Of a stretch of 64,000 bases of DNA, positions 44,596 to 51,324 are shown piece by piece. The notes under the pieces were generated by a model, which did no database searches, had not been told where the DNA came from, and was given only the letters and a program-made list of their open reading frames with translations. Numbering within the stretch: position 1 is the stretch's first letter; each line of letters opens with the position of its first letter. The DNA lies in the NCBI GenBank assembly GCA_937876315.1, contig CALEHQ010000041.1, forward strand, positions 186,001 through 250,000, given 5' to 3'. The DNA is from an uncultured Actinomycetes bacterium. GTDB taxonomy: Bacteria > Actinomycetota > Acidimicrobiia > Acidimicrobiales > Acidimicrobilacustridaceae. Made by a program: the position numbers and the translations under genes.

Positions 44596-45891
44596 GTGAT
44601 TGGCGACGAGTATCAGTTCATGGACTATCAGGTATGTGACCTCGCACCATCCGATATCGGGGCCGCAGTGCGACTTCTCGAGACGTTGCGATTGGTGCCT
44701 GATAGCTCGCCGATTGATATCGCTCAGTTCATCTCCGATGTAAATAGTGGTGCAGTCGTTGTCGTGGCATTGGCCAACGGTGCGCTTGTCGGTCTTGCGA
44801 GTGCTCGCGTAGCCGGCGATGGCGCGTGGACTCAATTGGTGGCGATCTCTCCTGAATGGCGCCACCGAGGTATTGGTTCGGCGCTAGCGAGAGGTCTCGA
44901 GGATCGGTTGTTGCACGTGGGTGTGCGCAAGATTTCCGCGCTGCTCGGCCCCGGCGAGGTCGGCGAACGAGCACTGTTGAATCGTGGATTCACCGCTACC
45001 GAGGGCATGGTGCTGTACGAGAAGTCACTGTCGTTGGAACCGGGCGACGTGCGCGTCATCGACAAGTGGGGTGGCCAGATCCTTGACGGTGACCTGTGGG
45101 ACCTTGCCGCCGGCATGGAACGCGAAAAAACGCTTATCGATCAGCGGATCGTGGCGCCGCTGTCGGATCCAGCGCTCGCAGCGCAGATTGGTCTCCGTCC
45201 ACCTGCGACCGCGCTCATGTTCGGACCACCTGGCACCGGCAAGACCACCTTCGCCAAAGCCATGGCAAGTCGGCTCGGATGGCCCTTCGTTGAACTGTTG
45301 CCCTCCAAGTTGTCGAGTGGCGAGGGGACCCTTTCGAACGAACTCCGTGAAGCCTTCCTGGAGCTGGGCCAGCTTGATCACGTGGTGATCTTCATCGATG
45401 AGTTCGACGAGATCGCGCCTGCCCGTGAGAGTCGCCCCGCATCCGCAGGCGTGGTCAACGAATTGCTGAAGTGCATTCCCGACTTTCGGCGTCGGCCCGG
45501 AAAGCTTCTGATCTGTGCGACCAACTTCGTCGAGACAATCGACCCCGCCGTGTTACGTCCGGGACGGTTCGACCTCCTGATCGGCATCGGCCCGCCCGAC
45601 ATGACCGCACTGACCATGCTGTGGACTCAGGCACTGGACGGCATGACGCTTGCGGCAGGGGTCGACCCGTCCGTGCTTGCCGAGAGGTGCTCGGGCTTCA
45701 CCCCCGGCGATGTGGACCTTGCTGCACAGCGCGCCGCCGCTGAAGCGTTCGCGCGGGCGAGGTCGACAACGCAATCGGTAGTAGTGACGGGCGACGACCT
45801 GACCGCTGCGATCGACAGGACCAGGCCCTCCATCACTCCGCAGATGCGTGAGGCCTTCACCGCCGAAGTGTCGATGTTCGAGCGCGTCTAA
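44596..45891 (+). CDS. GNAT acetyltransferase - AAA+ ATPase fusion protein
   Basis: This 431-residue protein has two unrelated enzymatic domains. Residues 10-145 are a GNAT domain: VVVVALANGALVGLASARV, the acetyl-CoA loop RHRGIG at 89-94, and a terminal strand GMVLYEKSL. Residues 150-430 are an AAA+ ATPase of the FtsH/Cdc48 type: Walker A GPPGTGKT (210-217), Walker B IFIDEFDE (265-272), sensor ATNF and the arginine-containing RPGRFD (321-326), then a C-terminal helical lid. The start is uncertain between GTG 44596 and ATG 44620. There is no signal or membrane helix. The combination suggests an ATP-driven remodeller that acetylates or is regulated by acetylation; this is inference. Single cargo gene between copies 2b and 3. 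Confidence 0.87.
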   Translation: MIGDEYQFMDYQVCDLAPSDIGAAVRLLETLRLVPDSSPIDIAQFISDVNSGAVVVVALANGALVGLASARVAGDGAWTQLVAISPEWRHRGIGSALARGLEDRLLHVGVRKISALLGPGEVGERALLNRGFTATEGMVLYEKSLSLEPGDVRVIDKWGGQILDGDLWDLAAGMEREKTLIDQRIVAPLSDPALAAQIGLRPPATALMFGPPGTGKTTFAKAMASRLGWPFVELLPSKLSSGEGTLSNELREAFLELGQLDHVVIFIDEFDEIAPARESRPASAGVVNELLKCIPDFRRRPGKLLICATNFVETIDPAVLRPGRFDLLIGIGPPDMTALTMLWTQALDGMTLAAGVDPSVLAERCSGFTPGDVDLAAQRAAAEAFARARSTTQSVVVTGDDLTAAIDRTRPSITPQMREAFTAEVSMFERV

Positions 45892-45903
45892 GGAACAACG
45901 CCA

Positions 45904-46055
45904 TCGCCTCAAGTCTCTAGTGAGCAGCGAGTTTCGCGCCAGGTCCTACTCACACCCCGCCCTCCTGAGACGTGCGCGTAATTCAAAACCCGCAGGTCAA
46001 CGCGTTTACAGAAATAGGTAGTGAAACGCGTTTCGGCCAAAAGTGAAACGCGGCT
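45904..46055. repeat. tRNA-flank repeat, copy 3
   Basis: A shortened flank (CCTCAAGTC, GCGAGTTTCGCGCCAGGTCC, CCCCGCCCTCC) is followed by GTGCGCGTAATTCAAAACCC, GCAGGTCAACGCGTTTACAG and the end motif AAATAGGTAGTGAAACGCG-TTTCGGCCAAAA-GTGAAACGCGGCTC. From GCGCGTAATTC onward it is almost identical to copy 4. Confidence 0.82.
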
Positions 46056-46457
46056 CTATCGAGCTGTTTGGGCCTGGCGATGTTGCCGCAGCTTCAGCCT
46101 GTGAAAACTGGAACTACCTGGTCTGACGCGACTGTGGTTGTTGACGGAGACACAGTCGTTGTCGTTGTTGACGGAGGCACAGGGCCGGTTAACGACAGCA
46201 CCAACGTCTCAATGGCGGAACCGGCCTGCGCGTCACCAACCGTGACTCACTCAGACACGACACCGAACTCAACCCGGTTCCGTATTTCCCACTATTGGCC
46301 TTATCCGACAGGGGCGTATTCGACAGTGACGTCACCATCTATCACCTCAATTTCAACCTGAATTGTCGTTTGAACGACAAACAGATAATTCGGGCAAACG
46401 TTGTTGGTAGGGGATTCAGCCCTGTTTCAGCGCTTGAACCAAGAATAAACTAGCGAA
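46056..46457. other. Non-coding or decayed stretch in cassette 3
   Basis: I see no convincing gene here. It contains two imperfect 19-base direct repeats (46137-46155 and 46164-46182, GTTGTTGACGGAG(A/G)CACAG) inside a low-complexity Val/Asp/Gly open frame. The frame starts without a ribosome site and has no recognisable domain. Confidence 0.5.
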
Positions 46458-47363
46458 TCAATAGCACCAGTTCACGTTAGGGCACTTGTTAATCTTAACT
46501 TTTGTCCCCCCAGCATGCTGGGTCGCGCTCTGGATATTGCTAGGGCCGAGATGAGTGTATACGCCGGTGTAAGATGTGTCGCTGCTGTTGCAATCCACCA
46601 TGTCGGTATTCAATAAAGTTGCATTCCCTTTATCCTCTGTAAAACCCTTCTGAGTCGCGAGATTCGACACACCGCTCGTACCAAAAACGATTTTGTTGGG
46701 TTGGGATGATTTTTTCAGCACCAACGACGCGTAGTCGCATACTTGAATGCCCCAACCCTCGGCGTAGGCGGGAAGGTTAAACGTCATCGTGTCACCCTCC
46801 GTTAATGTCCACTCGCCTGTTCCGGTTACAACATAGTTAGTTGTTGCGTCGATGAAGAGTGATGCGTGGTTGTAGGTGGCTGGTTTAAGGGTGTGTGTGT
46901 GAGTGTTTCCCGCGACGGGTGCTGGGTCATCGATTGTGTTGAGGCCGAAGATGACTTGTCCGTTTTCGATACGTGGGTTGGTCATTTCAACCACGCTGGT
47001 AAGGGTCTGTGAACCAGTCTCCAACAGCAACGCAGCATTCGGTGGGTCAGTGTCAAACCCGTAAACTTCCCAATCCTCAGCAAACTCGAGCAGCGTCATG
47101 GAGTCTGTTTGACGATTCGGCCGGTCCGTAAAAGCCGTCACCCGCTCACTAGCGGGAAGGCTCACCGAAAACCCTGAACCATCTTCGATGACGGTCACAT
47201 CAGCAGCATCCACGGCATACAACCACTGCGGAGCAGCAGCAGCACTCTCACCCGCTTCGCCAAAAGTTGCACTCCGAGTGGAATCAGACGAAGAACACGC
47301 CGAAGCCAGCAAGGCCAATGAAAGGCCGAGCGCAATAACTGAGAGGGAAAAACAGCGACGCAT
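46458..47363 (-). CDS. Lipoprotein of unknown function (cassette 3 cargo)
   Basis: This 301-residue protein has a classic lipoprotein signal (MRRCFSLSV, hydrophobic core, lipobox LASAC with Cys23) and a Ser/Ala-rich linker. The mature part is beta-rich with short motifs such as RIENGQVIFGLNTIDDPAP, THTHTLKPATYN and TGEWTLTEGDTMTFNLP, and ends with the Cys pair CPNVNWCY. No known domain recognised. It would be on the outside of the membrane. It is the only gene on the minus strand in the array and the sole cargo between repeat copies 3 and 4. Confidence 0.75.
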   Translation of the reverse strand: MRRCFSLSVIALGLSLALLASACSSSDSTRSATFGEAGESAAAAPQWLYAVDAADVTVIEDGSGFSVSLPASERVTAFTDRPNRQTDSMTLLEFAEDWEVYGFDTDPPNAALLLETGSQTLTSVVEMTNPRIENGQVIFGLNTIDDPAPVAGNTHTHTLKPATYNHASLFIDATTNYVVTGTGEWTLTEGDTMTFNLPAYAEGWGIQVCDYASLVLKKSSQPNKIVFGTSGVSNLATQKGFTEDKGNATLLNTDMVDCNSSDTSYTGVYTHLGPSNIQSATQHAGGTKVKINKCPNVNWCY

Positions 47364-47411
47364 TGAAGATCTCCGATAATCATCCGATTCGAACGAAGGA
47401 AACGTACTTGA

Positions 47412-47655
47412 GGTGGCTTCAGCGCGCCCAAACGGCGCTCGAAACTTTGGTTTGATCTAACTGAACTTTCGACCGCCCGATAGACCCCGAACTACCCTTC
47501 CCCCATGGCTTCCGGGCCGTTGCGCCGAGTTTCGCGCCACGTTCCGCGCCATCCCCGCCCTCGTGGGGATGGCGCGTAATTCAAAACCCGCAGGTCGACG
47601 GGTTTACAGAAATAGGTAGTGAAACGCGTTTCGGCCAAAAGTGAAACGCGGCTCG
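47412..47655. repeat. tRNA-flank repeat, copy 4 (complete)
   Basis: This is the best-preserved full copy. Bases 47412-47563 match 50480-50631 (the tRNA 5' flank) almost base for base, from GTGGCTTCAGCGCGCCCAAAC through TTTGATCTAACTGAAC and CCATGGCTTCCGGGCCG to CCCCGCCCTCGT. After that point it changes to GGGGATGGCGCGTAATTC and the element-end motif (47599-47654) shared with copy 3. The rest of the 388-base gap to 47751 holds no gene. Confidence 0.88.
47545..47576. other. Inverted repeat flanking the tRNA-derived core (candidate recombination site)
   Basis: A 12-bp perfect stem, CGCGCCATCCCC and GGGGATGGCGCG, surrounds an 8-base core GCCCTCGT that equals the first eight bases of the tRNA-Arg gene. 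This is the layout of a tyrosine-recombinase core site (two inverted arm sites around a 6-8-base overlap). It could alternatively fold as a transcript hairpin. Confidence 0.65.
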
Positions 47656-47751
47656 ATCTGACTTGGCGTGCGGCAATCGAGACCTCCTAACCCGGGCCAA
47701 TGCGCCACCTAATGCTTCTCGCCTACCGTTGCGGTTGGACGGGAAGGTGGG

Positions 47752-48168
47752 TTGCAGCAGATGGGTGTTTTTCGAATGGCGACGAAAGTGGCGCGGACAT
47801 CTGCTCGCGCCGGAGGCAGCATCGCCCGTGGTCGAGTTCCATCTCTAGGAATTCGTGTTGGAGTAGCTGGTTTCGGGGTTGGAGTTGGCACCCGAGGGAT
47901 CAGCGTCCGAACGCCAGTGTTGAGCCAATCCGTTGGTCTCTCCGGCTTTACCACGACGCTCCAAGTCCCCGGGATAGCTCGCCTGTCGGTCAATCCGGTG
48001 CGACCGTCGGCAACTGCAGCGCTCGGCCCGCTGCGCTTTCGAGCTTCCCGTCATCCGGGGATTGGGATTAGTACCGGCCTTGTCTCGCTCGGCATCACCA
48101 CCAAACCCTTGGCATGGATTGATGTCCTTGGTTTCCGAGTCGCCCGGTCTTTGTCGATGACCAGCTAG
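47752..48168 (+). CDS. Small basic Gly/Val-rich protein, DUF4236-like
   Basis: This 138-residue protein has residues RVPSLGIRVGVAGFGVGVGTRGISVRTPV that resemble the DUF4236 pattern of alternating Gly and beta-branched residues. The start may be TTG 47752 (GGTGGG nearby) or ATG 47761. The remainder is rich in Ser, Thr, Pro and Arg. The last 46 bases overlap the decayed toxin remnant in another frame, so the 3' end may be a fusion junction. It is part of the fifth cassette. The function of DUF4236 is unknown to me. Confidence 0.45.
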   Translation: MQQMGVFRMATKVARTSARAGGSIARGRVPSLGIRVGVAGFGVGVGTRGISVRTPVLSQSVGLSGFTTTLQVPGIARLSVNPVRPSATAALGPLRFRASRHPGIGISTGLVSLGITTKPLAWIDVLGFRVARSLSMTS

Positions 48169-48320
48169 ACGGGTCAACGATTGCTCTGGGCCGATCCGAT
48201 GCAGGCCGCTACCTTTTCGTAGCCCTGCTACGTGAAGACCATCGCGGCAACGTGTTCATCCTGACCGCGCGAACCATGGATGACAGCGAAAAACAGACGT
48301 ACCGCAGGCAGGGAAGGTGA
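48123..48320 (+). pseudogene. Remnant of a BrnT/RelE-type toxin
   Basis: An open frame without a start codon encodes about 65 residues ending TGA at 48318-48320. TIALGRSDAGRYLFVALLRED and GNVFILTARTMDDSEKQTYRR match the C-terminal half of BrnT-like ribonuclease toxins (the FILTAR and E-x-x-x-Y ending). The N-terminal half is missing, replaced by the DUF4236-like frame, so the toxin is probably inactive. The stop overlaps the GTG of the antitoxin-like gene, the usual toxin-antitoxin arrangement. Confidence 0.6.
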
Positions 48321-48634
48321 CCACGATGAACGAAACTCCCCAGGAACGCATAGAGCGCCTAGCCGAGTACTGGGATACCCACTCGGCACCGACTGAGGGC
48401 TATGAACAGGTCGAGCAGCCAGCGAGCGACCCGATGATCGTGTTCTCCCTGCGTCTCCCTAAAACCGTCGCGGACCAGCTGCGCGTTGCCGCGCAGTCAC
48501 GCGACCTGAAAGCCACCGAACTCGCCCGCGAATGGATCACCCAACGGCTTAGCCATCCCGCCGAACACAGCCCCACCGCTGACACTGTCGCTGTCCAACT
48601 CGAACAGCTAGCCGCTCAACTGCGCGCGTCCTAA
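48317..48634 (+). CDS. Ribbon-helix-helix antitoxin-like protein
   Basis: This 105-residue protein has a central RHH/CopG-type DNA-binding segment: IVFSLRLPKTVADQLRVAAQSRDLKATELAREWITQRL (beta strand then two helices). The N-terminal part is acidic. It starts at GTG 48317, overlapping the toxin remnant stop, or at ATG 48326. It is probably the surviving antitoxin of a broken type II pair and may still act as a DNA-binding repressor. Cassette-5 cargo. Confidence 0.72.
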   Translation: MTTMNETPQERIERLAEYWDTHSAPTEGYEQVEQPASDPMIVFSLRLPKTVADQLRVAAQSRDLKATELAREWITQRLSHPAEHSPTADTVAVQLEQLAAQLRAS

Positions 48635-48882
48635 GGTTTCGAAGCGCCCCAAGTCGTTGGCCCGCTCGGGAGTGCCGGAAACGTCCATTTCAGGTCGCGA
48701 CATCTTCCGCACTGAGCAAGCGCGTTGAGGCACTCCGGATGGATTCCCATGCGCCGAACTCTGGGTGTTCGTGGCGTTCACAAGCACGGGTGATCCTCGA
48801 CCACATCCCGGCGCATTTATGAATTCTGCCGATGCCGATGCGCAACTCTACAAACCAACGTGCGGAAGACTACCCTCCTTGT

Positions 48883-50223
48883 ATGGTCGGATCTGCGCTC
48901 GCAAATTTGTGGCTTCGGCTGCTTACTGTGTTAGTGGTGCTGTTCCTGGTCGCCGCGTGCTCGTCGTCAGGGGAATCCTCGCCCTCTGACTCAGGTCAGA
49001 CCGACATCGCCAGTGCACTGAACTCCATGCTCGAACCGAGTGGCTCAGGCGTGCTGCTTCGAGTACCTGACGGTCTTGACAGCACAGTCGTACCGGCGAC
49101 CTTCACACGCAACGACATCTATCCTCCAACGCAGATGTATGTTAACCCGCCGCAATGCACTGGCACGGCGAACGAAAGCGCCACTGATGGCTATGTGAGC
49201 ATGCAGGGATTTGTTATCGATTTCTGCTCAGATTCGAGTCCGCCGCCCGATGGCAATGGCCAGCTTGCCGGCGTCGACCCATTCCTCGAGGCCGCCGTCG
49301 GGGTGGTTGTCGGAACACAGCTAAAAAAGTTTGATAGCGGCATCTACTACCCGACGGATTCCAACTCGACTGACAAGAGATGCCGCTGGAACGGTTCCTC
49401 CTACGACTGCCCGGGCTCTGACGGAAAGGGTGGGGCAGGCAGTGCTGACGGCAAAGGCTGCGATGTGAACCAGGTTGACGCTCCGGGCCCTGATGGGCTG
49501 AAGTTAGTCTCCGACCCGACATGCAGGTGCGAAGCGAAACTCAGCGGGAACGGTTGGGCCGACTGGATTGATCACTGGCTCAAGTACGCCAGCAACCACC
49601 CAGGCATATTGCCGCAATACACCTACTTCACCGGTAACGACACGAACACCCCCTACAACGAGTCAGGCGGACAGGCGGGCAAGGCCCCAATGTTTGCAAT
49701 GGACTGGTCTTCCTGCTGGGTATCAGACATCAACGACCTGGTCGCTCTACAAAATGCTTTTTGGCGGACGCGCGAGACCTGGTTCAACGGCCTAGTGCCA
49801 CAGGCTCCGGACGGGCAGCGAGATCCGACCAATCAAGAAGGGATGAAATACTACTGGGGTTGGAATGAAACCCCGGTATCGAAGAGCATCGACAGCAGTC
49901 CGAGCAATTGGGACAGCATCGTCGTCAAACTTCCAGCTGGCGTGAAGACGATCAGTGAACTGTCCCCCTCAGCGAGGTCTAGACTGAGTTCCACACTCGA
50001 TGGGTTCGTCAAAGACAACTCCATTCCGCTGGGTAAACCGCAGGACGCATATGTCCTCACACTGACTGAATCGCAGAGCGACGGCAACTCAGACGTGTGG
50101 CAGAGAAAGTTCTCCTGTCAGCCCTACGACTTCAACGCCGATGGCGGAAAATTGAAGATTAACTACCTCGCGAACTCGGATCAGGCCAGCGACGGCAAGG
50201 GTGCCTGCTGGTTGTCTAGTTGA
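48883..50223 (+). CDS. Cysteine-rich secreted lipoprotein, unknown function
   Basis: This 446-residue protein has a hydrophobic signal (WLRLLTVLVVLFLVAAC) and lipobox Cys at residue 26, followed by a Ser-rich linker. The mature part has many Cys (CTGT, FCSD, CRWN, CPGS, CDVN, CRCE, SCWVSD, CQPY, CWLS), suggesting disulfides, and a Gly/Asp-rich linker (GSDGKGGAGSADGKG). No domain recognised. An upstream extension exists, but ATG 48883 gives the natural signal peptide. The 248 bases before it hold no gene. It is the main cargo of the last cassette; a second lipoprotein of cassette origin lies at 46458. Confidence 0.75.
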   Translation: MVGSALANLWLRLLTVLVVLFLVAACSSSGESSPSDSGQTDIASALNSMLEPSGSGVLLRVPDGLDSTVVPATFTRNDIYPPTQMYVNPPQCTGTANESATDGYVSMQGFVIDFCSDSSPPPDGNGQLAGVDPFLEAAVGVVVGTQLKKFDSGIYYPTDSNSTDKRCRWNGSSYDCPGSDGKGGAGSADGKGCDVNQVDAPGPDGLKLVSDPTCRCEAKLSGNGWADWIDHWLKYASNHPGILPQYTYFTGNDTNTPYNESGGQAGKAPMFAMDWSSCWVSDINDLVALQNAFWRTRETWFNGLVPQAPDGQRDPTNQEGMKYYWGWNETPVSKSIDSSPSNWDSIVVKLPAGVKTISELSPSARSRLSSTLDGFVKDNSIPLGKPQDAYVLTLTESQSDGNSDVWQRKFSCQPYDFNADGGKLKINYLANSDQASDGKGACWLSS

Positions 50224-50262
50224 GCTGACGACTAGCACCGCCTTCGCGAAGACTCCGAGTCG

Positions 50263-50451
50263 ATGCATCACCATCTCAAATCACATCTCATCAACCGTCG
50301 TGCACGGACTGTGGGGCTGCAGCGCCAGCAACTGAACATGCACGCCTACCAGGGAATCACCGCCATCAAAGCGTTGATCGCTCACTCGATCCGCACCGGC
50401 GCTTCCCTCGATGAGTTCTTCGGGAACTGGCGCCCACCCGACAAGACCTGA
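50263..50451 (+). CDS. Small hypothetical protein
   Basis: This 62-residue open frame ends six bases before a hairpin at 50457, which is how gene ends look. The sequence is basic at the start (HHHLKSHLINRRARTVGLQ) with a helical second half (GITAIKALIAHSIRTGASLDEFF). No domain is recognised and no good ribosome site is visible. It may be the degraded end of a larger gene. Confidence 0.35.
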   Translation: MHHHLKSHLINRRARTVGLQRQQLNMHAYQGITAIKALIAHSIRTGASLDEFFGNWRPPDKT

Positions 50452-50456
50452 ACCAA

Positions 50457-50487
50457 AAGCCACCCGAAACTTCCGGTCGGGTGGCTT
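50457..50487 (+). terminator. 10-bp hairpin at the right edge of cassette 5
   Basis: AAGCCACCCG and CGGGTGGCTT form a perfect stem with an 11-base loop. No T-run follows. Its right arm enters repeat copy 5, so it may be a terminator shielding the tRNA from read-through. Confidence 0.55.
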
Positions 50488-50631
50488 CAGCGCGCCCAAA
50501 CACCGCTCAAAACTTCCGTTTGATCTAACTGAACTTTCGACCGGCCTCAAACCCCCGAACTACCCTTCCCCCATGGCTTCCGGGCCGTTGCGCCGAGTTT
50601 CGCGCCACGTTCCGCGCCATCCCCGCCCTCG
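50480..50631. repeat. tRNA-flank repeat, copy 5 (native 5' flank of tRNA-Arg)
   Basis: About 150 bases nearly identical to copy 4 run straight into the tRNA: GTGGCTTCAGCGCGCCCAAAC, TTTGATCTAACTGAAC, CCCATGGCTTCCGGGCCG, CGAGTTTCGCGCCACG and CGCGCCATCCCC, then the tRNA. Here no element-end motif follows; the sequence continues as tRNA. This region must contain the tRNA promoter, although I see no strong consensus -35/-10. Confidence 0.85.
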
Positions 50632-50699
50632 TAGCTCAGGGGATAGAGCATTGGTTTCCTAAACCATGTGCGGTGGTTCGAGTCCACTCGGGGGCACCA
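50625..50699 (+). tRNA. tRNA-Arg (anticodon CCT)
   Basis: All arms can be drawn. The acceptor stem is GCCCTCG with CGGGGGC (one G-T pair), and the D-arm stem is GCTC/GAGC. The anticodon stem TTGGT/ACCAT (one outer mismatch) has loop TTCCTAA, giving anticodon CCT (reads AGG). The variable region is short. The T-arm is GGTGG-TTCGAGT-CCACT, the discriminator is A, and CCA is encoded. It is intact despite lying at the end of the cassette array. Confidence 0.93.
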
Positions 50700-50722
50700 C
50701 AAACTGAAAGCAGTGTTGCCCG

Positions 50723-51178
50723 ATGGCCAATCTCACCGACGTCGGTGAACTCGACAACTGGCGTTGCTGGTTATGCGATGAACCCGTCGACCCCGACATG
50801 TCGGTGAACGATTCACGCGGTCCCAGCATTGATTCACTCACCACGAAGTCGAAGAGTAAGGGCAAGAGCCCCACAGACATCTTTGGAACAGAGCGCCTGG
50901 CTCATCGCGACTGCAACACAAAGAAGGGTGCTATCGCTCCAGTTGTGGAGTGGCCCGATCATCTCTTTGTCGTCGATCCTGCACCGATCATCGGAAGCGT
51001 TGAACGCCTCTCCCGCAAGGGTGGCCGCGAGGTCATTGCTCGGTGCCCTTCGGAACAAGACGCAGATGATGCTTCGCAGTGGCTGCTTGACCGCCTGAGC
51101 CGACTCGTACCCAGCGCAACATTTGAAACAGCCGTTGAATCAGGCGGAGGCCAGTACCTCCTCGTGCTTCGCGCCTGA
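50723..51178 (+). CDS. HNH/treble-clef-like protein
   Basis: This 151-residue protein has a probable zinc-binding N-terminal half: CWLC (Cys15, Cys18) followed by DEPVDPDMS, and later LAHRDCNTKKGA, the H-x-x-C-N-x-x-K-G pattern of HNH nucleases. A Ser/Lys-rich loop (SLTTKSKSKGKSPTD) separates the two. The C-terminal half is a small alpha/beta domain (REVIARCPSEQDADDASQW). It may be a nuclease or a non-catalytic zinc protein. It is monocistronic, 23 bases after the tRNA, and widespread-looking rather than cassette cargo. Confidence 0.7.
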   Translation: MANLTDVGELDNWRCWLCDEPVDPDMSVNDSRGPSIDSLTTKSKSKGKSPTDIFGTERLAHRDCNTKKGAIAPVVEWPDHLFVVDPAPIIGSVERLSRKGGREVIARCPSEQDADDASQWLLDRLSRLVPSATFETAVESGGGQYLLVLRA

Positions 51179-51257
51179 CGGAAATGACACTGGGCTCCCC
51201 TCCACTTCGTCTTTTCCAACAGTCGGCTCAGCAATGCGGGCAGCTGATAGCAACGAC

Positions 51258-51291
51258 AAGGGCGGCCATCGGTTTCCCGATGGCCGCCCTT
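51258..51291. terminator. Strong 15-bp hairpin between convergent genes
   Basis: AAGGGCGGCCATCGG and CCGATGGCCGCCCTT pair perfectly around a TTTC loop. With short A and T ends it can act in both directions, for the HNH-like gene and for the substrate-binding protein gene ending at 51325. A related, less perfect hairpin follows copy 3 of the binding protein (52835-52867). Confidence 0.85.
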
Positions 51292-51324
51292 GATCACATT
51301 GCGGAAGCGCCAAAGCGCCGAGAA

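Noticed and set aside
46068-46361. 97-residue open frame after repeat copy 3
   Set aside because: No ribosome site, low-complexity Val/Asp/Gly content from a short tandem repeat, and no domain.
40300-50631. Repeats as integron attC sites or a CRISPR array
   Set aside because: Copies are 65-245 bases long, spaced by whole genes, and I see no paired R-box core sites of attC type at both ends, no intI and no cas genes. The match to the tRNA flank explains them better.
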